Assembly (NCBI GenBank): GCA_047971925.1
Contig: JBKEAC010000030.1
Coordinates: forward strand, 1 to 40,445
DNA: 40,445 bases
Direction: 5' to 3'
Source of the DNA: JBKEDC01 sp047971925
GTDB lineage: Bacteria; Bacteroidota; Bacteroidia; Bacteroidales; Prolixibacteraceae
In this document: positions 9,375 through 16,686 of the stretch, one piece after another
How positions within the stretch are numbered: position 1 is the stretch's first letter
Layout of the letters: every line of letters begins with the position of its first letter
Position numbers and translations under genes: made by a program
The notes under the pieces: generated by a model
Told to the model about the DNA's origin: nothing
Seen by the model: the letters and a program-made list of their open reading frames with translations, nothing else
The model's database searches: none

Positions 9375-9428
9375 TATTTTTGTGTTTAAAGGGTTAATTG
9401 TTTAGAGGTTTAGTAGTTTTTCTTCAAC

Positions 9429-9845
9429 CTATAACCTTTTCAACTTGTAAATATAGCGAAAGTCTTCCCAGCTAATGATTAATTCACCATCTGATTCTGC
9501 TGATAGGAATAAAGTAGCTGAAATAGGAGCTTGGTCTTCACCATCAGGATTAACGCAGGTGTATTTATAGCTTATTCCCTTATCTGATTTTTCAGCATTG
9601 GCAGTAGATAGTATGTTGTATTCTTCGGCAACATCGTAGTAATCGTCGATATCTACTAAGGTGATTTTGCTATTACTGATGGTTAGCTGATAATTCACTG
9701 AAGTTTTACTTTCTTCCATTATCCATTGGCTGTCTTCCAAATTTGCTTCTTTAAGTTCCTTCACTATATATTTATCTAACGCAGGTTGAGCATGAAGGAA
9801 ACTAACAAAAAAGAAAAAGGCTACTAATGTTAGGTATTGTTTCAT
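9429..9845 (-). CDS. Small secreted protein of unknown function, 138 aa, first gene of the GH3 operon
   Basis: The family is not recognised. Residues 1-19 (MKQYLTLVAFFFFVSFLHA) form a signal peptide ending AQ, with no lipobox, so the product is probably periplasmic. The mature 119 residues alternate charged and hydrophobic stretches (NYQLTISNSKITLVDID, ELIISWEDFRYIYKLKRL), suggesting a small beta-barrel or lipocalin-like fold, which is inference. It is the first gene after the promoter with the AAAATG direct repeat and lies 54 bp before GH3, so it is predicted to be induced with GH3. No catalytic residues can be named. Confidence 0.75.
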   Translation of the reverse strand: MKQYLTLVAFFFFVSFLHAQPALDKYIVKELKEANLEDSQWIMEESKTSVNYQLTISNSKITLVDIDDYYDVAEEYNILSTANAEKSDKGISYKYTCVNPDGEDQAPISATLFLSAESDGELIISWEDFRYIYKLKRL

Positions 9846-9902
9846 ATTTCAAATAGTTTAATTGTGTATTGAAGTGTTATATTAGTAATAAATTTACTTA
9901 TG

Positions 9903-9921
9903 CAAACATAAACCAAACATA
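9903..9921 (-). promoter_or_regulatory. Two TATGTTTG -7 elements for the GH3 operon
   Basis: On the minus strand TATGTTTG occurs twice, at 9914-9921 and 9903-9910, 11 bp apart (one helical turn). Both match TAnnTTTG. The gene-proximal copy starts 19 nt after the end of the proximal operator repeat, the same distance as in the pectin operon promoter. The leader to ATG 9845 would be about 50-55 nt. Confidence 0.6.
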
Positions 9922-9929
9922 GCAATATT

Positions 9930-9964
9930 AATAGGTGCATTTTGATAATTCAGGGGGGCATTTT
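9930..9964 (-). promoter_or_regulatory. Direct-repeat operator candidate upstream of the GH3 operon
   Basis: On the minus strand AAAATGCCCCCCTG (9964-9951) and AAAATGCACCTATT (9943-9930) are direct repeats starting exactly 21 bp apart. The proximal copy starts 33 nt before the TATGTTTG element at 9910-9903. The repeats closely resemble the pair upstream of the pectin operon at 15603-15638. The likely binder is an AraC-type HTCS output domain (inference). Confidence 0.6.
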
Positions 9965-9976
9965 CATTCGGTTTAT

Positions 9977-9990
9977 AATTTGCCCCTATT
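9977..9990 (+). promoter_or_regulatory. Single operator-like site facing HTCS 2
   Basis: AATTTGCCCCTATT on the plus strand resembles the repeats AAAATGACCCTATT (15625-15638) and AAAATGCACCTATT (minus strand, 9943-9930). No second copy is found 21 bp to either side. It lies 50 nt before the HTCS 2 -7 element and may be a lone half-site for autoregulation, or chance. Confidence 0.3.
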
Positions 9991-10040
9991 CTTTTGTGTA
10001 AATTATTATTTTTCGACTGTTAATTTTATGCAATATCAGT

Positions 10041-10048
10041 TACCTTTG
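10041..10048 (+). promoter_or_regulatory. -7 element of the HTCS 2 promoter
   Basis: TACCTTTG matches TAnnTTTG and is identical to the octamer upstream of HTCS 1. Transcription would begin near 10052-10056, leaving a normal leader of about 35 nt for ATG 10089. For the in-frame TTG 10062 or ATG 10068 the leader would be much shorter, which helps decide the HTCS 2 start. Confidence 0.5.
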
Positions 10049-10088
10049 GCAAAATGATTTTTTGATAATGTGTATCTATAATATCCTC

Positions 10089-13000
10089 ATGACGACATCT
10101 AATTTTTATCATCTGTTTTTTTTGTTTTTTATTGCCTTAACTTCGATTATTCCACACTCAACTAGTGCTCAGTTGACTGGTTCTTCCTTAATCTTTAACA
10201 TAGAAGATGGAATTCCTCACTCGGTTATTAATGATATGGTTCAAGATGATAAGGGATATATCTGGCTTGCAACTTATGGTGGATTGTGCAAATATGATGG
10301 CATTCGGTTTGAGGCTATTCGCCCGACAAAAGAAGACCAAATTCAATTCAGAAACTATCGGGTGAACAATGTGAAATCCGATAAATTAGGACGCGTTTGG
10401 ATGATAGGAGCCGATAATTACGACCAAGTGTATTGCTATGATAGCTCTAGTAATCGGTTCTGGGGAACAGAACTTGCCGAAGAAGGTAGCGACAATGTGT
10501 TTAAGGATGTTATTATAACCCAATCGGGCAAAGCGTGGATTACCACCGACGATAAAGGAGTTCTTGCAGTCACCGATAATAATTTCCAATGTCGCATGCT
10601 CAGTCGCCAAGAGGGGACAATACCTTGCGATAGTGTCAATGCTGTTTATGAAGATGATGCTCATCAAATTTGGATACTCACGAGCAATGGTCTGGCGCAA
10701 CTCGATGGTGAAACACTCGATGTGGGCGAACTATATTTTAAAGATGCCGAATACAATAGTTTTCACTCTGTTTTAGAACTTCCCAATGAAATCTGGTTTG
10801 GCGGCCGAGGAGGAACGATTGTAATTTACTCTAAATCTAATCGGGACTTTCGTACTAAGAAGCTTCCTTTTAGTTCTAATATATATGGGCTCATGTTGTT
10901 GAACAGCAACGAAATATTGGCAGTTAGTAACTCAAAGGGATTTGCTAGAATCAATATACATAACGGTAATTTTATCGTCTATGACCATTCGAACATTGAA
11001 AATCTTCATTGCAATGATATTAGTGGAATTGGTGCAAGAAATAACCAATTTTGGTTTACCGTGCGAAATTCCCTAGCTGTGTATCAATATGATTTCAGCA
11101 CCAACAAGCTGAGTGTTTTTGATCATAAGCTATCAATTTCTCCAAACGACTCCAACAATAAAGTGTATTTTACACTTGATAAAGAAGATAATATATGGGT
11201 ACAAGCAGGTGGTATTCTATCATCATACGACAAGGAAACAAATAGATTAGTGCCGTTCTCTCTCTTTAATACTGATGAAGATTGTTTCTGTTATCGCATC
11301 GTGTTTTTCGACAAACAAGGAAATCTTTGGCTGCACCGATATAAAGAGGGGCTAAAGAAAATCAGCTTTTCTAGGAATATATTTTCAACAATCGATTTTG
11401 ATAATCCTCACATTAATGCCAATAGCGAAGTGAGAGCTATCTGCCGAAATTCAAATGGTAATATCCTTCTTGGCACAAAGAAAAACCAACTAATTAGCTA
11501 TGACAGAAGTTTCAACTATTGCTGTATGATTGACTCAAGCGGTATCGTTGGAAATAAATCGAAATGGAAAGCTGCCGCTTACTGCATTATCGAGGACCAT
11601 CAGAAGAATATCTGGGTTGGTACTCGAGGCGCAGGCTTGTATAAGCTAACTCCAAAGAAAGATTCGCCCAATTATACTGTTGAAAACTATCGATTTGAAA
11701 AGTCTTTGCAGTGGAGCGTCAGCTCGAATGATGTGTATAAAATCTTTCAAGATTCCAAAGATAGAATTTGGATTGCCACCACCAATGGGATTGACCTCGT
11801 TGAGCAATTCGCTGGCGATTCGATCCGATTCATTTCACACCGAAATAAATGGGCGTCGTTCCCAATTCTGCAACACAATCGGGTGAGGTGCATTGAAGAA
11901 CTTCCCAATGGATTACTCGTAGCGGGCAGCGAAAACGGCTTGATCGTCTTTAATGGCGATAGCATAGGTGCTTTTAATAGCATCAGGATATATCAAAACG
12001 TCGATTTCATTCATGACTGGTCGAAAAGTAGCGATGTGATTGACCTCTGCATGTCAAACAATGAACTTTATTTCATCACTGAATCTCTTTTCAAGGTTGA
12101 TTCCCTTGGTGTCGACGGCTACCCATCGGGTTTCGAACACTGCGACCCTAACAACACGCTTCCTTATAAAAATATCATGTCGATTCAGAATGATTTGGAT
12201 CATAATATTTGGTTGACATCAGACAATTCCATCTCGAAATATAGCCCCCACTCAAAGGAGTTTGAGAGCTTCAACTATATACCGTGGAAACTTTCGAAGA
12301 GTTATTTTTCGGAAGCGGCTCGGTTGCTGTTAGATGATGGCGAGATTGTCTTCGGATATTCGAGTGGTATCCTTTGCTTTTCCCCCGCGCAAATAAAGCC
12401 TAATAGCTTTTCTCCATATATTGCCCTAACTAATTTTCGAATCACCGATAAGAGAAAACAACACGATCAGAGTAAAATCAACCAGTATGTCGATAGCGAT
12501 ACCTGCGTTTATCTGAATTATGCACAGAACTCTTTCAAAATAGAGTTTTCAGCCTTAGACTATGTTAATCCCGAGAAAGTACGCTATTCCTATCTTTTAG
12601 AAGGGTTTGACGACTATTGGAATCATGCCAACGGCGAACGTTCAGCCACCTATACCAATTTACCTTATGGTAGCTACACTTTCCGTGTCAAATCAACCAA
12701 TAGTCAAGGTGTCTGGTGCAACAACGAACGTACAATTAGCATCATCATTACTCCTCCTTTTTGGAAAACAGGCCTGGCTTATGCCTTTTATTTTATTCTA
12801 CTCATTGGGTTAGTAACCTATATCAATATGCTTTGTTTGACCTTCTATAAGCTCAAAGAGAATGTGAAAATGGAGAAAAAGATGGCGGAAATTAAACTGA
12901 AATTCTTTACTGATATTTCGCATGAAATTAGAACCCCGCTGACCTTAATTGCAGCTCCCATTGATCACTTGATTGAGGATCAAAGTACCCCCGATAGAAC

Positions 13001-14432
13001 AAAAAAACAATTGCAACTTGTCTATCAAAATATCCAACGGATGATGCATTTGGTTAATCAAGCACTCGATTTTCGGAAAGTGCAAAAACAGAATCTATGC
13101 ATTGTTAAGCTTAATCTTCGAGAAAGTTTGGAGAAAATCTGTAATGATTTTCAACTAGCGGCTGAAGAAAAGAATATCACACTTCAACTCTGTTATGCTG
13201 CCTCGGAAACTACCTTATGGCTCGATAAAGATGGATTAGATAAAGTTATGATGAATCTTCTTTCCAACGCCTTCAAATATACGTCCTCTGGGAAAAATAT
13301 TTTCGTTAATGTGAAAGATTCTAATGGTTTTGTAGTTATTGAAGTAGAAGATGAAGGGGTGGGCATAGATAAAAAACACCTCAGCAAACTTTTTGATCGG
13401 TTCTATCAGTTCAATAAAAATTCAGAAAATCCGAGCTCAGGCATAGGGCTATCCATTGTTAAGGAAATAATCGAGAAACACAACGGGAAAATTTCAGTAT
13501 CGAGCACACCTAATCAAGGGACAACATTTACTGTGCTTTTTAAACGAGGTCATTTGCATTTCGATAACAAAGTTGATTACGACACCACTTCATTTGAAAA
13601 TAGCTATGACGAGAACATGCAAGTTGCAACTCCACTGGCAGTGGAGATGGTAGAAGCAGAATCAAAATATCAAATCTTAGTGGTGGAAGATGATGCAGAG
13701 TTGCGCTCATTTATAAAAGAAATCATATCCGACAAATACCTTGTGCATGAAGCCGAAAACGGAGAAGAGGGCTTGGTGATGGCACGAAATAATAGCATAG
13801 ACTTTATTGTGAGCGACATCATGATGCCCAAAATGGATGGCTTTTCATTGCTTAAAGAAATTAGAAATGACATTGAACTTTGCCACATCCCTTTTGTCAT
13901 GTTGACCGCTAAGGCAAATATCGAAAGTAAGCTCGAAGGGTTAAACTATGGAGCCGACGACTATATAACCAAGCCATTTAATACATCTTTTTTTCGAGCG
14001 CGAATCAATAATATTATTCAACAACGTACATTGATTCAAAAGTCATTTGCCAATAGCTTCATCTCGAATGGAATTGTGGAGTCAAATTTCAAACACAATA
14101 TCATGCGCAGAGATGAGGAGATTTTTATACTCATCAATAATGCCATTGATGCAAACTTGGTAAACGGTGATTTTACTATTGATGAATTGGCAGAGATTGT
14201 TGGTATCAATCGAAATGCTCTGTATAATAAAATCAAAAGTATAACGGGTATGACTCCAGTGAAGTTTATTCGAGAAGTGAGACTGGATAGAGCGGGACAA
14301 AAACTACTACAAAGCAATCTGCTGGTAAAAGAAATCGCTTACGACTGCGGCTTCTCCGATCTCAAGTATTTTGGCAAATGCTTCAAAGAGAAATTTGGTG
14401 TTTCGCCCGCTGAATATCGGAAAGTGGATTAA
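10089..14432 (+). CDS. Hybrid two-component system sensor/regulator (HTCS 2)
   Basis: This protein of about 1,447 aa has the same architecture as HTCS 1: signal peptide (about 1-28, ending STSAQ); propeller sensor repeats (about 35-770); Y_Y_Y domain (about 795-885, with SALDYV and TNLPYGSYTFRV); one membrane helix (about 896-921); HisKA with His945 in SHEIRTPL; HATPase_c with DEGVGID and SSGIGLSIV; a receiver with EDD and phospho-acceptor Asp1243 in SDIMMP; and an AraC-type helix-turn-helix (about 1359-1446). All phosphotransfer residues are present. ATG 10089 was chosen because it gives a standard signal peptide and a 35-nt leader; TTG 10062 and ATG 10068 are in-frame alternatives. Its position directly upstream of the pectate lyase operon makes it the first candidate for that operon's activator. 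The sensor region differs clearly from HTCS 1, so a different ligand is likely. Confidence 0.95.
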   Translation: MTTSNFYHLFFLFFIALTSIIPHSTSAQLTGSSLIFNIEDGIPHSVINDMVQDDKGYIWLATYGGLCKYDGIRFEAIRPTKEDQIQFRNYRVNNVKSDKLGRVWMIGADNYDQVYCYDSSSNRFWGTELAEEGSDNVFKDVIITQSGKAWITTDDKGVLAVTDNNFQCRMLSRQEGTIPCDSVNAVYEDDAHQIWILTSNGLAQLDGETLDVGELYFKDAEYNSFHSVLELPNEIWFGGRGGTIVIYSKSNRDFRTKKLPFSSNIYGLMLLNSNEILAVSNSKGFARINIHNGNFIVYDHSNIENLHCNDISGIGARNNQFWFTVRNSLAVYQYDFSTNKLSVFDHKLSISPNDSNNKVYFTLDKEDNIWVQAGGILSSYDKETNRLVPFSLFNTDEDCFCYRIVFFDKQGNLWLHRYKEGLKKISFSRNIFSTIDFDNPHINANSEVRAICRNSNGNILLGTKKNQLISYDRSFNYCCMIDSSGIVGNKSKWKAAAYCIIEDHQKNIWVGTRGAGLYKLTPKKDSPNYTVENYRFEKSLQWSVSSNDVYKIFQDSKDRIWIATTNGIDLVEQFAGDSIRFISHRNKWASFPILQHNRVRCIEELPNGLLVAGSENGLIVFNGDSIGAFNSIRIYQNVDFIHDWSKSSDVIDLCMSNNELYFITESLFKVDSLGVDGYPSGFEHCDPNNTLPYKNIMSIQNDLDHNIWLTSDNSISKYSPHSKEFESFNYIPWKLSKSYFSEAARLLLDDGEIVFGYSSGILCFSPAQIKPNSFSPYIALTNFRITDKRKQHDQSKINQYVDSDTCVYLNYAQNSFKIEFSALDYVNPEKVRYSYLLEGFDDYWNHANGERSATYTNLPYGSYTFRVKSTNSQGVWCNNERTISIIITPPFWKTGLAYAFYFILLIGLVTYINMLCLTFYKLKENVKMEKKMAEIKLKFFTDISHEIRTPLTLIAAPIDHLIEDQSTPDRTKKQLQLVYQNIQRMMHLVNQALDFRKVQKQNLCIVKLNLRESLEKICNDFQLAAEEKNITLQLCYAASETTLWLDKDGLDKVMMNLLSNAFKYTSSGKNIFVNVKDSNGFVVIEVEDEGVGIDKKHLSKLFDRFYQFNKNSENPSSGIGLSIVKEIIEKHNGKISVSSTPNQGTTFTVLFKRGHLHFDNKVDYDTTSFENSYDENMQVATPLAVEMVEAESKYQILVVEDDAELRSFIKEIISDKYLVHEAENGEEGLVMARNNSIDFIVSDIMMPKMDGFSLLKEIRNDIELCHIPFVMLTAKANIESKLEGLNYGADDYITKPFNTSFFRARINNIIQQRTLIQKSFANSFISNGIVESNFKHNIMRRDEEIFILINNAIDANLVNGDFTIDELAEIVGINRNALYNKIKSITGMTPVKFIREVRLDRAGQKLLQSNLLVKEIAYDCGFSDLKYFGKCFKEKFGVSPAEYRKVD

Positions 14433-14860
14433 TTTTAGCTTGCGGAATAATAGTGCTCAAAATAAATTTTGGATATAGTTTTCATATCGTTTTCATTTTG
14501 CCACGTTTAGAAAATGGGATGCAACAAATTGTAGTGAAAAACACCTGTAAGAAGTGCATGCATAAGGCTACACGTTGAGTTTTTAACCCCACAGTCATTC
14601 TTCCAGAAAATTTTCATCAAAAAAAACAACTTGTTTTTTGATACCTAACTCAACGGTGACAAACAGAAAATAACACGTTGGCTGAATTATTCCTGATTTT
14701 AACGGAAAGATGTGTTGTGCATATTTGTGTTTCAACGAAGTTTTTTGAATGCATTCAACTTAATCACTTTGTACAATTGGCCGATACAATCTGATTAGCA
14801 CTCAATCATCATCAATGGGCATGGTCAATGGGCAATATGCGTTCTCAATCAAGAGTTTTA
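14433..14860. other. Gene-free spacer after HTCS 2, first part
   Basis: No open frame with coding features, tRNA or clear terminator is visible. The only structure noted is an imperfect AT-only inverted repeat near 14616-14642 (atcaaaaaaaacaa and ttgttttttgat), too weak and without a T-run to be called a terminator. Confidence 0.5.
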
Positions 14861-15091
14861 TAAGAACTTATTAGTCCATATTTTTTTTCACGTGGGTAAT
14901 TAAGCAAGCTTATTAGTCCATATGTTTTTTTATGAGGGTAATTAAGCAAGCTTATTGGGTGATATTTTATTTCAAGAGATAAATTAAGCAAGCTTATTAG
15001 TCCATATTTTTTTTGATGTGTTAAAATAAGCAAACTTATTGGGTGGTATTTTATTTCAAGAGATGAATTAAGCAAGCTTATTGAGTGATAA
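14861..15091. repeat. Second 42-bp tandem array, alternating unit types, with a dyad in each unit
   Basis: Units start at 14861, 14901, 14943, 14985, 15027 and 15069: 42-bp spacing except a first step of 40. Each starts with a dyad, normally TAAGCAAGCTTA (TAAG-AA-CTTA in the first unit, TAAG-CAAA-CTTA in the fifth), so the symmetry survives where the bases change. Two unit types occur: one continues agtccatat plus a T-run (14861, 14901, 14985), the other gggtgatattttatttcaag (14943, 15027, shortened at 15069). From 14901 to 15068 they alternate as an 84-bp dimer repeated twice. A minus-strand frame (14845-15075) stays open because 42 is a multiple of three, but shows no sign of being a real protein. 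Confidence 0.85.
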
Positions 15092-15602
15092 ATTTCTCTT
15101 TGAAGTAAGTTAAGTATGCATTTTTATTGTAGTGTGCCGTATTTTAGCTACACTTTTTTGTCTTTTAAAGCTCTATCATAATCAATAGATTACAATGCGC
15201 TGATTTAATAGCGTCAACGGGTAGAAATTATGTGATTGCTTTTTGATGTTGTTCTCCACAAAGCGAATTATACGATACTTTTGTTTACTTTTCTTATTGT
15301 ATCTTTATTGTATTAACACGAAGAATGAGATACTGCTTGTTACAGAAGTTGTCGATAATCTGAACGAGATGCGCAGGGTAGTGTAGTAAATTACTAATTG
15401 AATTGAATAAATGTACACTGACTTTAAGTTTGTACATATTTCAGTTTAGAAAATAGAAAATTGTAGGGCACAACCACCGCCTAAATAATCTCTAAGATTT
15501 ACGCTTTTTGAAAATGAAAATCTGAGATGTTGAAAGTTCAATTAGGTGATTAAGACGATTAACTGCAGGGGTGTAAATTTAAGGTTATATCTTTTTTTTA
15601 AG
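15092..15602. other. Gene-free spacer before the pectin operon promoter
   Basis: AT-rich DNA with no credible open frame and no tRNA. A TACTTTTG motif at 15276-15283 fits the -7 consensus, but nothing recognisable follows it. A loose inverted repeat (aatctctaagattt near 15489 and aaaatctgagat near 15518) could form a weak hairpin. Confidence 0.4.
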
Positions 15603-15638
15603 AAAATCACCCCTATTAATATTAAAAATGACCCTATT
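15603..15638 (+). promoter_or_regulatory. Direct-repeat operator candidate upstream of the pectin operon
   Basis: AAAATCACCCCTATT (15603-15617) and AAAATGACCCTATT (15625-15638) are direct repeats whose CCCTATT cores are exactly 21 bp apart. The proximal copy starts 33 nt before TACTTTTG at 15658. The same motif, spacing and 33-nt distance occur at the GH3 operon. It probably binds an HTCS dimer (inference). Confidence 0.65.
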
Positions 15639-15657
15639 CTGTTCTGTATTGAGTGTG

Positions 15658-15665
15658 TACTTTTG
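15658..15665 (+). promoter_or_regulatory. -7 element of the pectin operon promoter
   Basis: TACTTTTG matches TAnnTTTG. The expected -33 region is occupied by the proximal operator repeat and has no good TTTG, as expected for an activator-dependent promoter. The leader to ATG 15735 would be about 60-65 nt. Confidence 0.55.
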
Positions 15666-15734
15666 CTTAATATTTAAGATGTAATTAACACAGTTGATCA
15701 TGTTAGAATTAGAATTAAAAATAAATTTACAATT

Positions 15735-16610
15735 ATGAGAAGAACAATTAAACATGGGGTCTTGATTTTGGGTCTTGCATTTGGTCTTGGGTCTTGTGCC
15801 GAAGATCGTGAGTTTCATACGGACTTAGGAGAAGATTCCATCAGTGGTTTGGAAACCCTAAGTTTGGGTTTGACTGAAAAGGATATGCAGCTTTTAGCCG
15901 AAAAGAATGTTTCGGCAATGACCGTGTTTGTCTATTTGAATGACAGTATGGTCACTCAGAAAGAATTAAATCTAGCGAGCGAGGCGCTGACCGTAGATGT
16001 GCCATTGGGTGAAAAATTAAAGACATTTGCCGTGGCAAACGCGGGTTCAGTAATTGATGCCGACAGCTTATCAACTGTGGTCATTTATCAAGATGAGCGC
16101 TGCTCGAAAGAGGTGTTCATCAGCAATATTGCTGAGTTCACTTCCGACCGCACCCAACCGACTGTGGAGTTGAGTCTGACTCGCCGAGTGGGGCAGGCTG
16201 TGTTTCAGCCGTCAGAATCGAGCGAATTGCTTGCAGCAAACACCAGTTTCGATGAGCTTGCGGTTACCTTTAATAGTGTGATTACTGGCTATAAAGTGAT
16301 TGATGGTTCTGGAGTGCAAGACACCATTACGGTTAGCACCAATGCTGCCGCAGGTTATGCCGTGGAAATTTATTCCTTTCCCACGACATCTGATAATAAT
16401 CCGATGAACATCGAGATGGTGTATAAAAAGAGTGGAGCACAAGTGAATAAAACTTCAGCACCTTATGAGATGGCAGCTTATTTTGCAGTCTCGAAGCGAA
16501 TCACAATCAGTGCGCCGATTTTAAATGAGAATTTCCTTGAAAGCCCATTTGCAAGCTTGCGTACTTTTAGTTTACCTGTTGGGGTGCAAATTCAAGAGAC
16601 GGAATTTTAA
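15735..16610 (+). CDS. Lipoprotein, possibly fimbrillin/Mfa2-like, first gene of the pectin operon
   Basis: This 291-aa protein has a type II signal peptide with lipobox LGLGSC (cysteine 21) followed by acidic AEDREF, so outer-surface display is likely. The layout (VSAMTVFVYLNDSM, a strand-rich middle, then TVELSLTRRVGQAVF) recalls the beta-sandwich FimB/Mfa2 anchor-type lipoproteins, whose first domain ends in a similar strand. The similarity is a pattern impression, not a firm match. No enzyme motif is visible. It is the first gene after the operator-bearing promoter and lies 76 bp before a second lipoprotein with a comparable N-terminal half, so the two may form a surface complex. The start is set by the only ATG giving a full signal peptide. 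Confidence 0.75.
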   Translation: MRRTIKHGVLILGLAFGLGSCAEDREFHTDLGEDSISGLETLSLGLTEKDMQLLAEKNVSAMTVFVYLNDSMVTQKELNLASEALTVDVPLGEKLKTFAVANAGSVIDADSLSTVVIYQDERCSKEVFISNIAEFTSDRTQPTVELSLTRRVGQAVFQPSESSELLAANTSFDELAVTFNSVITGYKVIDGSGVQDTITVSTNAAAGYAVEIYSFPTTSDNNPMNIEMVYKKSGAQVNKTSAPYEMAAYFAVSKRITISAPILNENFLESPFASLRTFSLPVGVQIQETEF

Positions 16611-16686
16611 TTGAAGAATTTAGATTTAAAAAAATACTTGCGCAGCAGCTTCATTTGAGGCTACTTCACACTAAAATTTCAAATAT

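Noticed and set aside
14616..14642. AT-only inverted repeat as terminator of HTCS 2
   Set aside because: The stem is made of A and T runs with unequal lengths, lacks GC pairs and lies about 180 bp after the stop.
14845..15075. Minus-strand frame of 76 codons with 14-residue repeats
   Set aside because: It arises from the 42-bp array and has no start signal or known protein pattern.
14861..15091. CRISPR array
   Set aside because: There are no unique spacers: repeats and intervening parts are both repetitive, with a fixed 42-bp period, and no cas genes are present in the window.
15276..15283. TACTTTTG as an orphan promoter
   Set aside because: It matches the -7 consensus, but there is no TTTG at suitable distance and no gene or structured RNA follows. 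Such octamers are expected by chance in AT-rich DNA.
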